Assembly (NCBI GenBank): GCA_947179485.1
Contig: OX359249.1
Span: 35,760,250-35,824,249, forward strand
Direction of reading: 5' to 3'
DNA from: Allacma fusca
Lineage: Eukaryota; Arthropoda; Collembola; Symphypleona; Sminthuridae
DNA: 64,000 bases
Of the stretch, positions 10,335 through 23,982 are shown in pieces (position 1 is the stretch's first letter; every line of letters starts with the position of its first letter). The notes under the pieces are model-generated. The model did not search any database and was not told the DNA's origin. It saw nothing but the letters and a program-made list of their open reading frames with translations. The translations under genes and the position numbers were made by a program.

Positions 10335-13300
10335 CCCACACAATCAAACCATGTTTGCACACCAAGTGATGATTATGCTGTATCATAAACCCGCACAAGT
10401 ACTTTCGTTCCTTATGGAATGAAAATCTACTACAATGCTGAATAAAACATTCCTAACCGAATATTACTTCCCGCCCCCTGGTATCCAAGTATGAGCAGGG
10501 ATATGAAAGTAAATTGGATGATTGTGCCATTTGACTTTAAGAGACTAATTCTATATATAGCTATATCTATATCTATATGTTAGAGGAATTGGTCGTAATT
10601 ATACACTTCACCATTAAATGAAGGACACAGTTCGACTCGGCAGCATGTGTGTAATTCGATAAAATTGTCAGCAGTAGACATCTCTGTTACTACAGAGTAT
10701 GAGTTAAGCCAAACCTAAACCTAAAGCTGCTTTAGAATTACTGCACCTTACGATCAAAAGTGCTTTCACAGGGCACAGGGTTTTTGTTCTACCACTCTCA
10801 CAAATTAACTTCATTTCCTCATATTGACATCGTTAGAAACTTTGTACCGCACATACATACATATCACATGCGCGAATTGACAACTGATACATGTCACTAT
10901 GTCCATATACAACCACATTTTACACATACATGCGGGGGTAAGTACATACATTCATGTGACAGATTCACACAGAGAAAAGATAGCGCCATGGATGGAAGTA
11001 AAAAAAAAAAGAAGATGCTTATCTATTCGATACCTGTCATTGGCAAAACCAGAATTTAATATTCCACCTCCGCGACACATTTTTAAAAGATGACAAGTAT
11101 TTCCCGTGTAAAAATACGAAAGTTGCGCAACGAGAACGATGTGTAATGGATTTGTGTCAAAGTGTCACTGACTCATTCTGAGCCGTACAAATGACTACTG
11201 GGAACATTACTCGATGGTTCAGTGCGTGCGTATACTTATATGTATATGTAATTATGTGTATAATGTGCGTAAGTACGGATTTTGCAGAGATGTCAGCAGG
11301 GATTGATTACGAATATTTTATTTCGATTTGACTGCAACGTATTGCTCTCTAGTCCTTGTACTCTTTCACTTCGTCCAAAGTTCTCATCCAGTGACAACTC
11401 CACTAAATTGAGGAAGTCAGTGATTCAACCTCACAATTCAACTCACGTAAATGAGATGGGGACATGCATGTTTTCTCTGACTTGGGGAGCATGGACACAT
11501 TATCTTCCAGAACTTTGTATTCAAAATCCAGGAAGAACCTGCAAGCTGTCCCCTTACACAAATAGAAATATAGAGGACAAGATGGATCAAACATGTAAAC
11601 GGAGAGATGAAAAGGAAATACTATTTCTTGTATTCTCGACCTTTCCTTCTCAATTTAACTTTTGCCGTGACTGAGTGCTTGAGTCCCGACGTAATCTTTC
11701 TCACTCCTATCGCAATACTTCATACTCAATCCCGCAGCCTCGAAATCAGTACGAGGTCCAGGACAGTCAACAGCAATGCTGAACACATGTAGTATACATG
11801 TTCACAATCCCTTTCGTTCTCACTTGGCTCCTTGACAGTAAACAGATAAAAATCCGATGTTCTTGTATTGTTATTGGAGTTGAGACCCTATAGAGTCTAA
11901 TTTTATATACAAAAAGAATTCAAATATATTCAACTTCTGGGAGTAAAATGCTTGACAAGGAAAATCACAATGAATTTTTAACGGATCCCATGAGTAGAAT
12001 CTAGCCACGATTTAAAGGGCAGAAAAAGTACGAGCGATGAGACTGTACTCACAGTTGAGGGTGAAGTGAACACAACTCAAATTCACGAAACTTGGATGCT
12101 CATGAGAACGGGAAAGTTTTAAGTGACGATCAAGCTGAGATTCATCACCGTGTAGGTATGAGAAGCGTTGCATCATTCAAAACTTAATACTATGGGAATA
12201 GTTCTAAATACCCTCGAACCAACAAACATTCCTCCTGACTCGGATATTAACGTTTATGTACTTATTCCACGAGCTATTTCCAGGATCCCAAGCAGGAAGA
12301 ACTTAACAGCTAACAAATACGAAATGACATTGATTAATACACCCAGTCAAGACAAATGGCAATCTAGAACCGCACTGAAAGTTCAAAGGTTTCTCACATG
12401 ACTAACTAATGCTTTTTCAGTTCAGTCCCATGAAGTAAAACCATTTCCTCGAAAACATTTGACGACAGGGTTTTATGAGAAAATCAAGAAATAACATTAA
12501 ACTAATACTGAATGCAGCGGCACCATATGTTTTAGCTGCCCGAATTTTTTTTTTATGATTTCCAGATGAAATACAGGATTAGCTTCAAAACCAGGAAATA
12601 TTTTGCTCATTTAACATCTTTTAAAATCCCTCACCGCCTTCAATCACCCTTGTGATTACTTCCCTGTCCAAGATAAATATTATTGGCATAAAACGTTTCC
12701 CCTAGAGAATCTTGAATGTTATTACATCAATGTATTAATTAGGTATTATATAATTAATTATGTATAACTGAAATTATACGTAATTACATATTTCCAATGC
12801 TGGAATTTGAAAAACATGTGGAGCTAGTACAAAAATGATCATCATTTCCAAGAAAATTTAGTCTGCCAAAAACTTTCCTATTAATTGATTTTCGATTTCA
12901 CACACTCATTTATAATCAATGATAAAAATGCACCGGTAAAAACTAAAATAAACAACATGTCTAAGCTCCGGCGACTTTTCTAGTGGTCTCTTCCTCCAAT
13001 GTTTTGAGTACTCCTACCAAATGACTTTTCCCTGGCATAATTTCCTAAATATCTCCCCTTTACTACACTCCACTAAGCCCAAAAGTCCAGGAATTCCATT
13101 GAAAGCCTTTCCTATTGCTGAAATGTTGGATTTCTATTGAGATGGACACCTGCTCAATGGCAGAACCACATTACGATAATTAAGGAAACAGCAAAATACT
13201 CCTGTCCACAAATGCACAATGCATTATTAAACAGTGACAAAAAATGTACCCAAAATTTGCTGCCTGAATGATCATACGGAAAATATATCATAGGGAAAGG

Positions 13301-16300
13301 GAAATATATGGGAGTTTCCCATTCCTTGCAGGGATAATGTGATGAAGAGAAGGAGCTTTCTGAAGGGAACTTCTGAAAAAAAATACTACAAGGGTGGTGG
13401 TTAATGTACAACCTAAAAGCCAAAAGAACACCTCGACCATAATGCGGCATTTGAGTTGTTCCTATTTATGAGTTTGCACTTTTCTCCAAGTAAAAAAGGA
13501 TTTCCCTACTTTCTTCACCTTGGTAATAAAAAGAAAGCTTTTACTTCAAAGCATGTCTTGGTTTTCCAAGAGGACGAGCCTTTCCGCTAGGTCTCATACA
13601 CTGAACTTTTGAATAGTAACGTTTATGCACAAGAGGAGAGTTGACTCTATCCATCCGTCTGTATCAGGAAGGGGAAAAAAAGTGACGATTGCAACGCAAT
13701 AAAACTTAAAAGGCCTTCACTATCATACACCATCAACTCACAGGATTCTTTCACTTACTCCTACATGGACAGTTCTCGTAAAGGAGAAAAGACTAGATTG
13801 AACCTATTGGTATAGGTGGTAGTGCCATGGCGTAAATAACAAGAGAGAAAGAGATAGATGTACGCTTTAAGTAAAGACAAAGAGTACAGAATCTTAAGTA
13901 GGTCTCCACCCAGTTGAAACCCTCTCCACAAAGCAAGTAGCAATAGTATCTATCTTACCGAGAGGAGGAAATCCTCAAGAACTATAATCTTACAAAATGT
14001 CTAGACACTTGAGTTCTCTCCGTGTTCCGCTTTACGTCTCCATACCGTTGCAATGGTAGGAGTAAAAGAGAAAGAAGTAGTAGAAAGTTGATTTTCTCTC
14101 AATTCTCTTCCTTCGGATGAATGTTGACTCATATCCAGACCCACAGTAAATCATCTCCCTTTCTTCCGAATCCTCTCCAAACAACTATATACAAACCGTT
14201 AACCATAAATGTTAAGTCATTTCTCGTTTCTCCCGCACGTCAATCCTGAGATGACAAAAAGGTACGGGCAAGGATAGTGGCAAAACAGCGTCAACCATTT
14301 CACAACTATATTAGGAATCTTCAATCTCAAATAGTCACCTACACGATACATTTGATTAATGTTTCACATGCACGTGTATCTACCTATGAATGTATGTTGT
14401 GATGATATCTAAACTCAAGTGGAACAATTCTAAGGAAGAGGGATCCAAGGAGGGAGGGTATTTTCACAAGCAAATCAGAGAAATGTCAGATAAAAACAAA
14501 TCAATTCTTTCCCTGACAGGTATTACAGATCTTCTTCCGTACATTATGTGCCGTAATTTCTAATTCCACCAAACTCTAAGACAAGATACGGATATACAGA
14601 CACAGACTCTGGGAAATATCCAATGACGAAAGAAACAATTCATTCTTCCTGTATCAAAACAAAAGTTCAACCCATTTACAGCATCCATAGCATAAGTAAG
14701 TACAACAGGAATCAGCGGGAATTAAGGATTAAGTTTTAATTAATGGTTTCATAGTTATTAGCCATATCAGAATCTTGGGGAAGCTCAATCTCAGAATTTA
14801 TGGAGACGACTAATGCAAACACAGCAGGACAAAAGGGTGGTGGAGTTTCTGCTCATATTAACTAATCCCCTCTCCTCTCTTCCTTCTGATTAAAAAACGT
14901 CGTACTCAAGCAGTAATAAACTCAAATATGAATTTGACATTTGTAGTGCAATAGGCATGTATGTATGTATCCCTACCTACCAAATTGTGTTAGTATTGGC
15001 AATAAAAGTAGTATGTACTACTTTAAGTAATTATTTAAAAAATCGTGAACCAACTTAAGGATTTGAATATATTCATAGAAAGCCAATCCATAACTAAACA
15101 AGATATTATTGATGCACTCCTATACAGTACACTGAGTGATTATTTTCTTCATTTGTTCACAAAATCACGTCCCACATTCAGCGTCTTTTACTAAATATCG
15201 ACGTACGCAATTTCTTCTTCCCTCTCAATTGAAAGTAGGTTATATTACACGTGCATCTCCATTTTAGCTTTAGTGATGTACACACCCAAACTAATTATAA
15301 ATAGAACCTACAAATTGAAGCACTGTTCAAACCAACCAAACATATTGACAAACTAGATCTCATGAGCATCGGGATTTGTAAATGATGTTGAAATAACAGA
15401 GTTCTCCAGTACACAAAATCACCCCTTGAGTGCATTATGCACTAAATTATTTATGTAAGTGATTCACAGAAAATAAGATAGAACGTAATCCTAAAACGTG
15501 TGTGCAATTAAGGATTGATTTCAACCAACCAAAGAGCAGCTTAGATTCCAAGATTCTTTGTCATACTTAAATCACGACTCAAGGATAAGGATAGAACGAG
15601 AACTGGGAAATGTAGTCTCCTTACTATAACCAAAAAGGATATACATTTAACTCCTGGACACAGAAGTTACATACATGTATACGTGACGTATGTTTAACAA
15701 AACTAATACTACATATTAATTATACACTGCTCTTAGAAATGTAGGATTACCTTAGTTATTACAGTACATTGTATACAGTATCATCAATAATAATAAGAAA
15801 TTAATCTAATGTCTGCCACTATGTACATACATCACTAAATTATTTTTTTAACCTGTCTTAATTAACCATTATTGTTTTATATCTGTCAATTAATAATCAA
15901 AATATTACCTTAGTAAATGAATACATAAATATAACAATAAAATTCACAAAAACTTTGCTCCTATACAGGAAATACGGTTCCACTGAACTAATAGACAATT
16001 GTGAATATATTGGAGTATATAGGCATTTACATATTTGCATTAAGAATGAAAACAAATTAAAAACTTAGCAACATATGAACAATATTTTATCTCCTATCAG
16101 CGTTTATCATATCAAAACTTAACACATGATATGTAAGAAGTGTTCCGATTCCGATTGAAACCTTCAGACTGCCAACAGCAGCAAATACTTAAGTGCATAC
16201 ATACTGACGTAATTCTAGAGTGGCTCTTGATGTGCTTCTCTCCAGACGAAATGGAGGTGTCAAATTCAACTTTAAAAAAACCACAGACTGGTCATAATGT

Positions 16301-18256
16301 TTAATATAAGTGTATAACAAGCATAGATATATACACTATACACCCAAAAATAAATAAACAACATAAATGAATCATGATCTGAGATCCAGTACAAGGGCTA
16401 TTCCACAACCTGTGCTTTAATTCCATAATGCACATGTTTGCTTTCAAGAATGAAACTATTAACATGTCAGTTCAAGAACTCTAGTACGAAGGACGCATGC
16501 ATAAATTGTATGAGTAAGTAAATGCAATTTTTCGCACGACCACATGCCAAAGGAATTTCTCTTCCCGAATGGAGATGATGGATGACGACCACGAGGACGC
16601 AAAATAAAAAATCCAACGTCGGAGAAACACATGGAATAACTTTACATAAACCATACTACACAAGACTTCTTACAGTTCAATAATTGCTAACAAAGATTAA
16701 CAGGAGCGTCAGCATAAACAGATCGACTAAAACTAGGAAAATAAAAAATATATTGGGCAGCTCCTTGGAAAATAACAAGAGGACTCTCGGTACATACATA
16801 TACTAGTATAAAATATTCAGATACCCCAGTGGGGTGATTAATTAATTATGGTACTATCATTACGAAAACTTTAAAATGTAGCACTTCAAAGTTGAAAACT
16901 TTCAGAGGAATTCTCAAAGCAGATGTGTCTATGAAATCGTGATACCGTGCGTACCGCTATCATTCGCAAACTTTCTTGAAGCACGGAAAGAGATATTAGG
17001 AATAGGGGGTGGAATAACAAGACCTCCTTTTAGACTCGTCTGGACACTTCTGGCCCCAGTCAATTAATATCTGTTTCAATGGTCTGCACAAATAAATAAT
17101 TAAGTAATGGATTCTTACCATGTATTTTACAAGATACAAACCATTTATATTACAGAAGACATTTGGTCATGCCATTGCAGCGCAACGGTCACATTCAAAT
17201 AATCGCAGGTGTGCGTCGTTCTCACATAAATAAATGGGACGTCTACACGGATTGGCAAAAAATAACAAGAAAACAATTTAGGTAAAGAAACATATAGTCC
17301 CCAAAGGAACCCAAAAAATCATAGGACATACATAAATATCTACAGAACTACAATACATTGCCAGTTTTTCAAATTAATATAGATACCGAATTCAGAAAGG
17401 CAAGAAAATAGGCCATCGACATGTACACAAAAACAAAACATTTCACGGAAATGATACTCGATAAAAGCATAAAAGATACGCATCATATAAACATCTTGGG
17501 TCTAAAACATTAGGAACATCTCGAGAATCATCTGATAGTGATCATCTGAAGGAGAAGTAATTCTCAATGAACTTGGGGCATTCGAAAACAATGAGATGAC
17601 ACACAAGAGAAAGGAACTCTGGTGAAAGTTTGAGCATCTCGTTGATTATAAAAGTACGGGAGAATAAGTGAAGTAGCAAACAAGGATCATCCACGATTCA
17701 AAAGACAAGAGATTCAGTAAATATTCAACAAGAACAACACTGACGTCAAACCTAAAGACTAACCATAGTTCTAGTAATTCCCAAGATCCTTCCCTCATTT
17801 CTCCCTTAATCCTTATTGATTAACACAGATAAAAGATGGGAATAACACCAACAACAAGAAACTTTCAGAAGCATACTCAAAAAAGGAATTGTAGTGAAAT
17901 GTAAAAATTTATAGGAGCCATTATGAGCACTGTGTAAAAATAGAGCATGGAATCTTTTGATATTCACAATTGAGAACTCACTATGAGATAATGATCTGAG
18001 TTCTCAAGAACTGAAAACTAAGTAACAATTCAGTGTAGCAAACGATACGAAAAAAAAAATACACTTGCGTAGCAAAGGAAGTATTTTCTAATTCATCATA
18101 GTAATATTCGTAGTGAATTGACTCACGCGCATTTGCACAGCTTATACATAATTATCTTCTGACAGCTAATATACATATCTGTATTCACTGATCAGTACCT
18201 ACTGGTTCCAATATAATATATTATAAAGTCAAGAGTTACATTCAAAATAATCTTAC

Positions 18257-18351
18257 CCGAGGCAAGTGCCACGTGTCGCAGGGAGGAATTCTTCCAGTCC
18301 GGAGCCAAGCTCTCCGTCAAAGCAAACACTGAAGAACTCCGAGCTAGAAAC
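18257..18351 (-). CDS. PLEKHG5: RhoGEF exon: start of Ras-binding-like domain
   Basis: An exon of 95 nt (31 codons plus 2 nt), entering in phase 0, acceptor ATTAG and donor GTAAGA. The correct frame encodes VSSSEFFSVCFDGELGSGL, then EEFLPATRGTCL, with the overhang making Gly at the junction to GEALRPL in the next exon. This matches vertebrate PLEKHG5 SKECFTLKFDL...EIVPAMKKKSLGEVLLP. A longer open frame covers the same bases in another phase but does not join its neighbours. The polypyrimidine tract is weak. Two downstream alternative AGs (before 18343 and 18328) exist, but 18351 is the one that keeps phase 0 with the upstream exon. Confidence 0.82.
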
Positions 18352-18910
18352 CTAATTCCAACAAAATCATCATCCATTATTATCATCCAAAAATTCCGCG
18401 GCTTGCACGAAATTTCCCCACACACTCTATAATCTCAAGAAATCTGAAACCACAACCATCACTGGAACACCTCCGATAACAGCTGTAATTGTTTTCCTTC
18501 CTCATATATGTATCTACCTATCTATGTATGAAGATGGATATGAAAGAATAAACTACTAAACCAACACCAAGTTTCATGCTTCCAGCTCCTGATTTAAATC
18601 CCTTGCTTGGGTTAGTATTTCATGTTCCAAATTTTCGTTAGTAACTGTCAAAATTCGAATTTTTAAATTCATACATGACGTCTGTATTTTTCTCATCTGC
18701 TAAAATTCACACTCAATTTGTACTATTCTCAGAGCCACTCATCTTATTACTAATAATTCAAGAACAACAAAATAAGTCAAACTCCTTCAATACAGTAGAG
18801 GTGATGATCAAAGTATCTACCTAACATACATAAATAATAATAATTACTACAATGGGGGCACATTACTTTTTTTTTCGAGTCATCGATTTGTCACAAGTCA
18901 TGTCTATTAC
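18352..18910 (-). other. Intron, 559 bp
   Basis: AT-rich intron between the exon preceding the Ras-binding-like domain and the exon that starts the domain. No feature recognised. Confidence 0.8.
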
Positions 18911-19078
18911 CTGGGAACGAGCCAACTTTTTTCGACGTGACTCTCGGCTCTCTGTAGGTCCTGGAACAAATAGAAGATCCTGGGAAGTATCCGGTTCAGA
19001 CTTACTATCCATATCCTCGTTACGAAGTAACATGGCGGGATCCAAATTATCAATATGGGTAAGACTTCGAGATCGGCC
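18911..19078 (-). CDS. PLEKHG5: RhoGEF exon: basic/Ser-rich region before the RBD-like domain
   Basis: An exon of 168 nt (56 codons), phase 0 to 0, acceptor CATAG and donor GTAATA. It encodes GRSRSLTHIDNLDPAM, an acidic and Ser-rich middle, and ends SRESRRKKLARSQ. The GRSRSL start looks like a kinase or 14-3-3 type site (inference), and the basic RRKKLAR tail corresponds in place to the vertebrate KKKARRR stretch. Because both borders are phase 0, it can accept either the long 5' exon chain (51690-51885) or the candidate exon at 40586. Confidence 0.82.
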
Positions 19079-20602
19079 CTATGAAACAAAAAAAAACATG
19101 GATTATTTTTCATTTTATTTTTCTTGTGTATTCTCGATAATACAAGCTTCCTCATTAATTATTTGATGGACCAAGTAAACACACTACAATAATTAATTAA
19201 TCGTACAGAAAACTTTCCCCATGCACTTCATTTCTTATTAAACTGTTGTAACCAAATTGAGTCATCAACAAATGATTTACATTTAAATACTGCAATATAC
19301 GGATGCTAGCCCAGTATGGAAAATCAGAAATCGGTATTCATGAATCATGCTAATCTTGGACTTGGACTATCACTCTCCTATCAGTTTCATCTTCCAGACA
19401 CATTGCACGCACCCCCGGTACAGCCCCAGTAAGTTTTAAGAATTGTGGCATACATGCATACAATCCAACTCACAGGACAAGGTCTCTTTATTAGGATTCG
19501 AGTAACTGGTGTATTTAGAATGATGTCACAGTTAATTTATAAGGTCACCGTTTGACACACTGTTTACATAAACTTGTGCTGACAGTGTGACAACGCAATA
19601 TGATTGGCTGACTCCCACAATTCGAATGATAACTGAGGAACAGGAATAATGTAATAGAATACTGGTCATTAGAAAAGGTTGCTCTTACTCCATAACCTGT
19701 AGCACTACAACAATCACATAGTCACATCATGGGAACAAGGTTAGGAAGACGGAACTGCCACAGAGATCGGCAAACTTACCGAGAAATTTATAGGTATGCA
19801 TTCCCCAGCGAGTTATGTAACCGCCATCCACAACGAGACGTGAATACTTTAATATGTGCATGAGTAAGAGAAATTGCTGTGATGGCCCGGGTTCCTTCGA
19901 GGAAAGCGGCAATGAATATGCAAAAGATGCTGGAACTCATTTCCATACCATAGATATATAAGAAGGCATGACGAAATATACCTATGAACTTGTTTACAAA
20001 CTCTTCTCAAGAGTATGAACATATCTATATTTATGGACTTTCATCTATCATCTAATGTATAGGATGTACAAATATATAGATATCTACATATCTACATACA
20101 TATGTATCTACCCATATCCCTACACACATACATATATAAACATCCCCGAGAAAAACTTTATGCAAAAAGCGAATTGCCTCACGTCATATTGCCATATGTC
20201 AGCCAGTACGGAAGCATATGCTTCAAGATTGAATACTAGTGACAGCAATCACGTCATCGCATAAATTTTGTGCAACATTACTTTCCCAGTTGCCACTAGC
20301 TCACAACTGAATGTGACAACTAAGATGGTTGAACAAGAGAAAACTTGTATCTCCTTTATCTGAACCCACAATGTCATATTTTTGACGCTGAGTTCAATAC
20401 TATATCTTTTTTTAATTTTTCCAGCAGTAAATTATGTTAATACTTAAGGGCCATTTTGGTAGAAAAATCACTCATTAAAAATTACTATGCATAACATGTT
20501 ATATGCATGAATGATGCAATACTCCAAAGTCAGAGGACGTGCACAATATGTAAAATGTCATACCGTTCAAACTGAACTTCACGACTGGGGTAGGGTGAGG
20601 TT

Positions 20603-20614
20603 GGGGGGGGGGGG
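20603..20614. repeat. Poly(G) tract, 12 bp
   Basis: An uninterrupted run of G within a locally G-rich stretch (20587-20626), unusual in this AT-rich window. It could form a G-quadruplex with neighbouring G runs (inference). Confidence 0.8.
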
Positions 20615-22545
20615 TTGAAGGGGGAAGAATCTCGAAAGCCTACTTATGCACAAAATAACAAGCACTGCTCAACTTTGAGAGAAAGTTGGACAGGAAACAT
20701 CAAAAACCCTGCTCAACTCCACGGCTTGCTCTTGAACTGTCTACTCTCTACTCCTCACACATACCATGTCAGCATGGTCCCTGTCCCTAATATATTAGAT
20801 CTCTGCTCGATTGTTACGACAGCGGATTCCTATTCCCTTCATCTACTCCTAGTTCCAGGAAATGCTACCCAATTCATTCTAGTTACCCGAATTATTATTT
20901 TCTGAAATATAAAGCATCTGACATGTCAAAACTTCATAGACTTCCACACTAAAGCAAAGTAATTATTCAGAGAGATAGATATATTTCTATAACTTCTTTT
21001 AAATTTGAGGTATAGCTTCTCACTCCAGTTCTGTAATAACAATCAAGTCCATTGGATTTTTTTTTACGTTTAAGTTTTCAGCTCAAAAAACTCTTAACGT
21101 TTCACAGTGCATCCAAGGACTATGAACCAACTGTGAATAATTAATCTGACACTGGGAAATTCTACAATCAAAAATTAATAAAAGTTTATCATATGAAGAG
21201 TAAAAGGTCTGAAAGATTAATACATCCGTTTTTTAGTATAGACTCACAAGTACATAATAATTATGCATTTACATGTAGGTCGTCTCTGAGTTCCCAAAAA
21301 TATGATTGATACCATAAATAACTTTGTATTATGCATGTGACGGATCTCAGAAATCTTGATTCATCCCTAGCTTTATGTCAATCATCATATTCCATATAGT
21401 ATTTTCTCTAACCTAACTAAAAAAAAGGGGCCATATTTGAGTATTCAGTTGAAAAAAAGACTCGAGAATGGAATCCAGGCCGAGGTCATTTCCTTTATGC
21501 TCAAGAATAACAGTAAATTATAAGAACGGAGTGAAGGTTAAAAGGGAACAACATTACATGCATGTAATTGCTCAAACCTACATGTGTATTTGCCTACGAT
21601 AAACACTACTACCAAAACAACCACCATCGCCAATATTTACATAACACCAGGAGCAATGGATAGCTTACAGACTTACAGAGAATTTCCACACGGTAGATGA
21701 GCGTGTATATAATTATGTATATGTACACTTCATCCCCGAATTCTGAAAAAGGCACGGGATCAGAGTGAAATTGAATCACACACCCTTAGCCCCTGCACAG
21801 GTTGTGTCAACTTATAACTTTTTTTACACACACAAACTGAGCCCAAATAAATTCCTGAAATTGCTATCCGTGCTTGGATTGTTTCCAAAAGAATAATGCA
21901 CCCATGTCGGTATCAAATTTTGAGGGAAAGTTCATGGTCACGAAAAAGAAAAGTAGTTTATATGTAATTACATACATATATCATATCCCAAGGCAAATTA
22001 ACGTAAATTAATTAATTTGAAATAGACAGTAATCGTTATTATATTCACTATTGTATGCATATCTAATTACATATAATTACATGAATCTGGTCATGAGTCA
22101 GCATTGCCTCAAAATACGGTAGAACTATTTCGGAATATTAAACTCCATAGAGTGAAGCTGGTCAATGGATTCTTGTCATACTGTAGATATCTGTTCATAT
22201 CGTTTTTAAAACTGATTTACAGGCCCATATAGATAGCCGAGGGTTCAATATTCTGAAATGACCAGCTCCTGATTTATACTGCTGATAAATATGCAGACAG
22301 TCCGACCAGAAATATGATCACAACCGAGGCTTTTCCCCTATAAAAAGAGTAAATACCACGGGAGAGGAGACCCTTATGTAAAATGAATGGAATGAAAGCT
22401 GGAAAAATATCAGGGAAATCCAAGCACGTTCACATAGCTTTCTCCCTCCAAGAAAGATTATTGGAGGGGAGCAACTACCACGCCATCAGCATTCAGCACT
22501 CCAAATATATCATAATCAAGATGGGACTATACTGACGTCGAGTCC

Positions 22546-22547
<2 letters not shown>

Positions 22548-22586
<39 letters not shown>
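22548..22586. repeat. (CA)n microsatellite, about 39 bp
   Basis: Uninterrupted CA repeat followed by an imperfect CATA/TATG tract. Confidence 0.95.
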
Positions 22587-22590
<4 letters not shown>

Positions 22591-23960
22591 TATGTATCTA
22601 TGTATATTTACATATGTACTCATGAATCAAAGACAGGAAGAAAACAGGAGGAGAAAATACAAAAGTGGTTTGAATTCGGAGTAAAAGCTGTACCCCATCT
22701 GCCTCCCTCACCTCTGAAATTAGTCGTAAAGTTACTTATAACTGTCCAATAAACTATATGATAAGAAAAGTATATAGAGTACCTTCACTAACTAGACCCC
22801 ATTGAAATGTAATACCAGGACCAATTTAATCGTCACCCTACTCCCGACATGACACGAATACTTTCAACGAGGTTACTTACAACAACTGTAACTACTGAAA
22901 CATCCTCCTCCATTAAATTCCCCCTTTGTCAATCTACAGTATTCTCACTACCCTGGCCACAATGATACGGGAAACTATGTAACATCATACATATAATTAT
23001 GTATAGATATATATATAGTTATCAAAAAGCTTGAAAATAAAACCAATGTCTCAGTTTCATCCAATACTCCCTATATATAGAGATACTTACACAGTTCCTA
23101 TAAACTTCCAGTAAAAAAGAAAACATCCTGCCAACAACAACGGAGCCACTACAGTATTATGCATTCTTAATTTCAGTCCCAAACCCATGCTCTATCATCC
23201 AACTCAACAACAACAACTTTGAGAGTATTACTATATAGTATACTGTAGATACTATTAGTACATAAATTTTTGGCATTTTACAAGCATATACCTTGGATCC
23301 CGTCGCTACAAAATATCTTTGAATAAACTTCCCTTGTATGTTATCCGTTGTGAGCGCGTGGAGCCCTTGCAAACACATGCTTGGGTAGTCTCAGAGAAAG
23401 GAGGAAGGTTATTTTAATGCCCGAATTTGTATAAACTCCTAGTCAGGGATACAGGGGAAATATATCTATGCCTCTTTATTCTACATGCTTTATATTTCCT
23501 GAGATAAAATATCTGTTCCAAGATTGAGTGTGATTTCGCAGAATCTGACATGATGCAAGTAAAATATATGGGCTCAAGTTTGATTTATTTTTATTGCAGC
23601 AAGAGTCTCTGAGTACGTAAAGAGGGCCATGGTCATATAGAGCACATCTCACATTTATTTCCTGATACAGTCTAACCTTTCATACTCAATTTCACCATTA
23701 GGTCCTAGCTTCCTTTTCCTACACCCACGACCAGTAACCAGTACCTACTCCCTACGTGCCGAAAATACTGACCCTAAATGGAAAGTGCTAGAGAACCATA
23801 ATAACAATAAGCTGGACCAGTCACACCGTTGGCTAACAGAACAAAGTGAGCATCTTCAAAAATGCTTAAAAGGAAAAGTGAATACGGGCACAGTGAGGAA
23901 GACCCAGGATTGAGGACTGTGAGCAAACATGTGGCACACATCCTATCTTATGTATGTTTA

Positions 23961-23982
23961 CTCTCTCTCTCTCTCTCTCTCT
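23961..23982. repeat. (CT)n microsatellite
   Basis: Eleven CT units. Confidence 0.93.

Larger units (their letters stand above)
7868..18256 (-). other. Intron, 10.4 kb
   Basis: Mostly AT-rich single-copy-looking sequence. It holds a degenerate tRNA-like segment (8487-8553), a three-unit minisatellite (8915-9103), a short CT tract (10317-10334) and CATA-type tracts near 9900 and 10855. Several frames of 60 to 130 codons (for example 11282-11674 plus) show no family resemblance that I can support. Confidence 0.75.

Noticed and set aside
11282-11674. Plus-strand 130-codon frame
   Set aside because: No similarity or promoter or splice context that I can support, and other frames overlap it.
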